Positions 6,492-6,904 of a stretch of DNA of 6,904 bases are shown piece after piece. Source of the stretch: Gammaproteobacteria bacterium (GTDB lineage: Bacteria > Pseudomonadota > Gammaproteobacteria > Pseudomonadales > Azotimanducaceae); NCBI GenBank assembly GCA_002727775.1, contig PBUF01000094.1, positions 29,771 through 36,674 of the forward strand, given 5' to 3'. The position numbers and the translations under genes are program-made. The notes under the pieces are model-generated. The model saw only the letters and a program-made list of their open reading frames with translations, made no database searches and was not told the DNA's origin. The stretch's first letter is position 1. Each line of letters starts with the position of its first letter.

Positions 6492-6904
6492 ATGAATCAA
6501 TTTCATTTTACTAAATTAACCATAGCGGTCCTTATCTCTTTTCAATTGGGGGGCTGTCTTGAAACTGAAGAGGAATTAATAGAACGAGCTCAAGGTATTC
6601 ACGATCGTGTAATTACACTGGATACTCATGCCGATATCAATACAAGAAACTTTACTGCAAACAGAAACTACACGCAGGACCTCGATACTCAGGTTAATCT
6701 CCCAAAAATGGAAGCCGGGGGTTTAGACGTGGCATGGTTTATAGTTTATACCGGACAGGCTGAGCTGAATGACGAAGGTTATGCCGCGGCTTACGCCAAC
6801 GCGATCGACAAGTTCGAGGCCATTCACAGATTGGCAGAGGAAATCGCTCCTGACCAAATCGAAATAGCCTACACATCAGATGATGTTAAACGAATAACAA
6901 AACT
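6492..6904 (+). CDS. Membrane dipeptidase (peptidase family M19), probable lipoprotein, C-terminus beyond right edge
   Basis: 137 residues are visible and the frame is open to the right edge; family members are usually around 350-430 residues. The N-terminus reads as a lipoprotein signal: Lys8, hydrophobic LTIAVLISF, then LGGC with the lipidated cysteine at 22. The mature enzyme would be membrane-anchored facing the periplasm, or sorted to the outer membrane. AQGIHDRVITLDTHAD at 33-48 holds the His46-x-Asp48 zinc ligands of the M19 family (His20 and Asp22 in renal dipeptidase). QVNLPKMEAGGLDVAWFIVY follows, also typical of the family. Members hydrolyse dipeptides, including Cys-Gly released from glutathione. 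The divergent ggt next door fits that role. The start is chosen at ATG 6492 (GGTGG 5 bases upstream, lipoprotein signal follows at once). In-frame ATGs at 6480 and 6381 are alternatives; the latter would add 37 residues ahead of the signal. The remaining zinc ligands lie outside the window. Confidence 0.9.
   Translation, partial: MNQFHFTKLTIAVLISFQLGGCLETEEELIERAQGIHDRVITLDTHADINTRNFTANRNYTQDLDTQVNLPKMEAGGLDVAWFIVYTGQAELNDEGYAAAYANAIDKFEAIHRLAEEIAPDQIEIAYTSDDVKRITK

Overview
The window reads as ordinary chromosomal DNA from a Gram-negative bacterium. Four of the five genes carry export signals (three Sec-type signal peptides and one probable lipoprotein signal), which fits a cell with a periplasm. 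The families and the moderate base composition suggest a proteobacterium, perhaps a marine gammaproteobacterium, but that placement is inference. I see no rRNA, tRNA, CRISPR array, insertion sequence or phage gene.

Layout, left to right. (1) Positions 1-2192, minus strand: the first 730 residues of a large FAD-linked D-2-hydroxyacid dehydrogenase with C-terminal Fe-S motifs (YdiJ / D-lactate / D-2-hydroxyglutarate dehydrogenase type). Its C-terminus lies beyond the left edge. (2) Positions 2193-2370: divergent promoter region. (3) Positions 2371-3984, plus strand: an exported metallo-beta-lactamase-fold protein with an N-terminal accessory domain and an altered metal-binding motif. (4) Positions 4008-4469 and 4483-6216, both minus strand: a two-gene unit in which gamma-glutamyltransferase (ggt) comes first and a small exported lipocalin-like protein follows 13 bases later. 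The ribosome binding site of the second gene overlaps the ggt stop codon. (5) Positions 6217-6491: intergenic region between divergent genes. (6) Position 6492 to the right edge, plus strand: the first 137 residues of a probable lipoprotein of the membrane dipeptidase family (peptidase M19).

How the genes may work together. Gamma-glutamyltransferase removes the gamma-glutamyl group from glutathione and related peptides in the periplasm. A membrane dipeptidase can then split the resulting Cys-Gly or other dipeptides. The divergent ggt/dipeptidase pair therefore looks like a periplasmic peptide-scavenging module, with the lipocalin-like protein as an unexplained partner. The left pair (D-2-hydroxyacid dehydrogenase and MBL-fold protein) loosely recalls the end of the glyoxalase route, but the MBL protein is exported and is not a recognisable glyoxalase II. 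I regard that link as weak. I found no clearly novel multi-gene system. The most unusual items are the substituted metal site of the MBL protein and the translationally coupled ggt-lipocalin pair.
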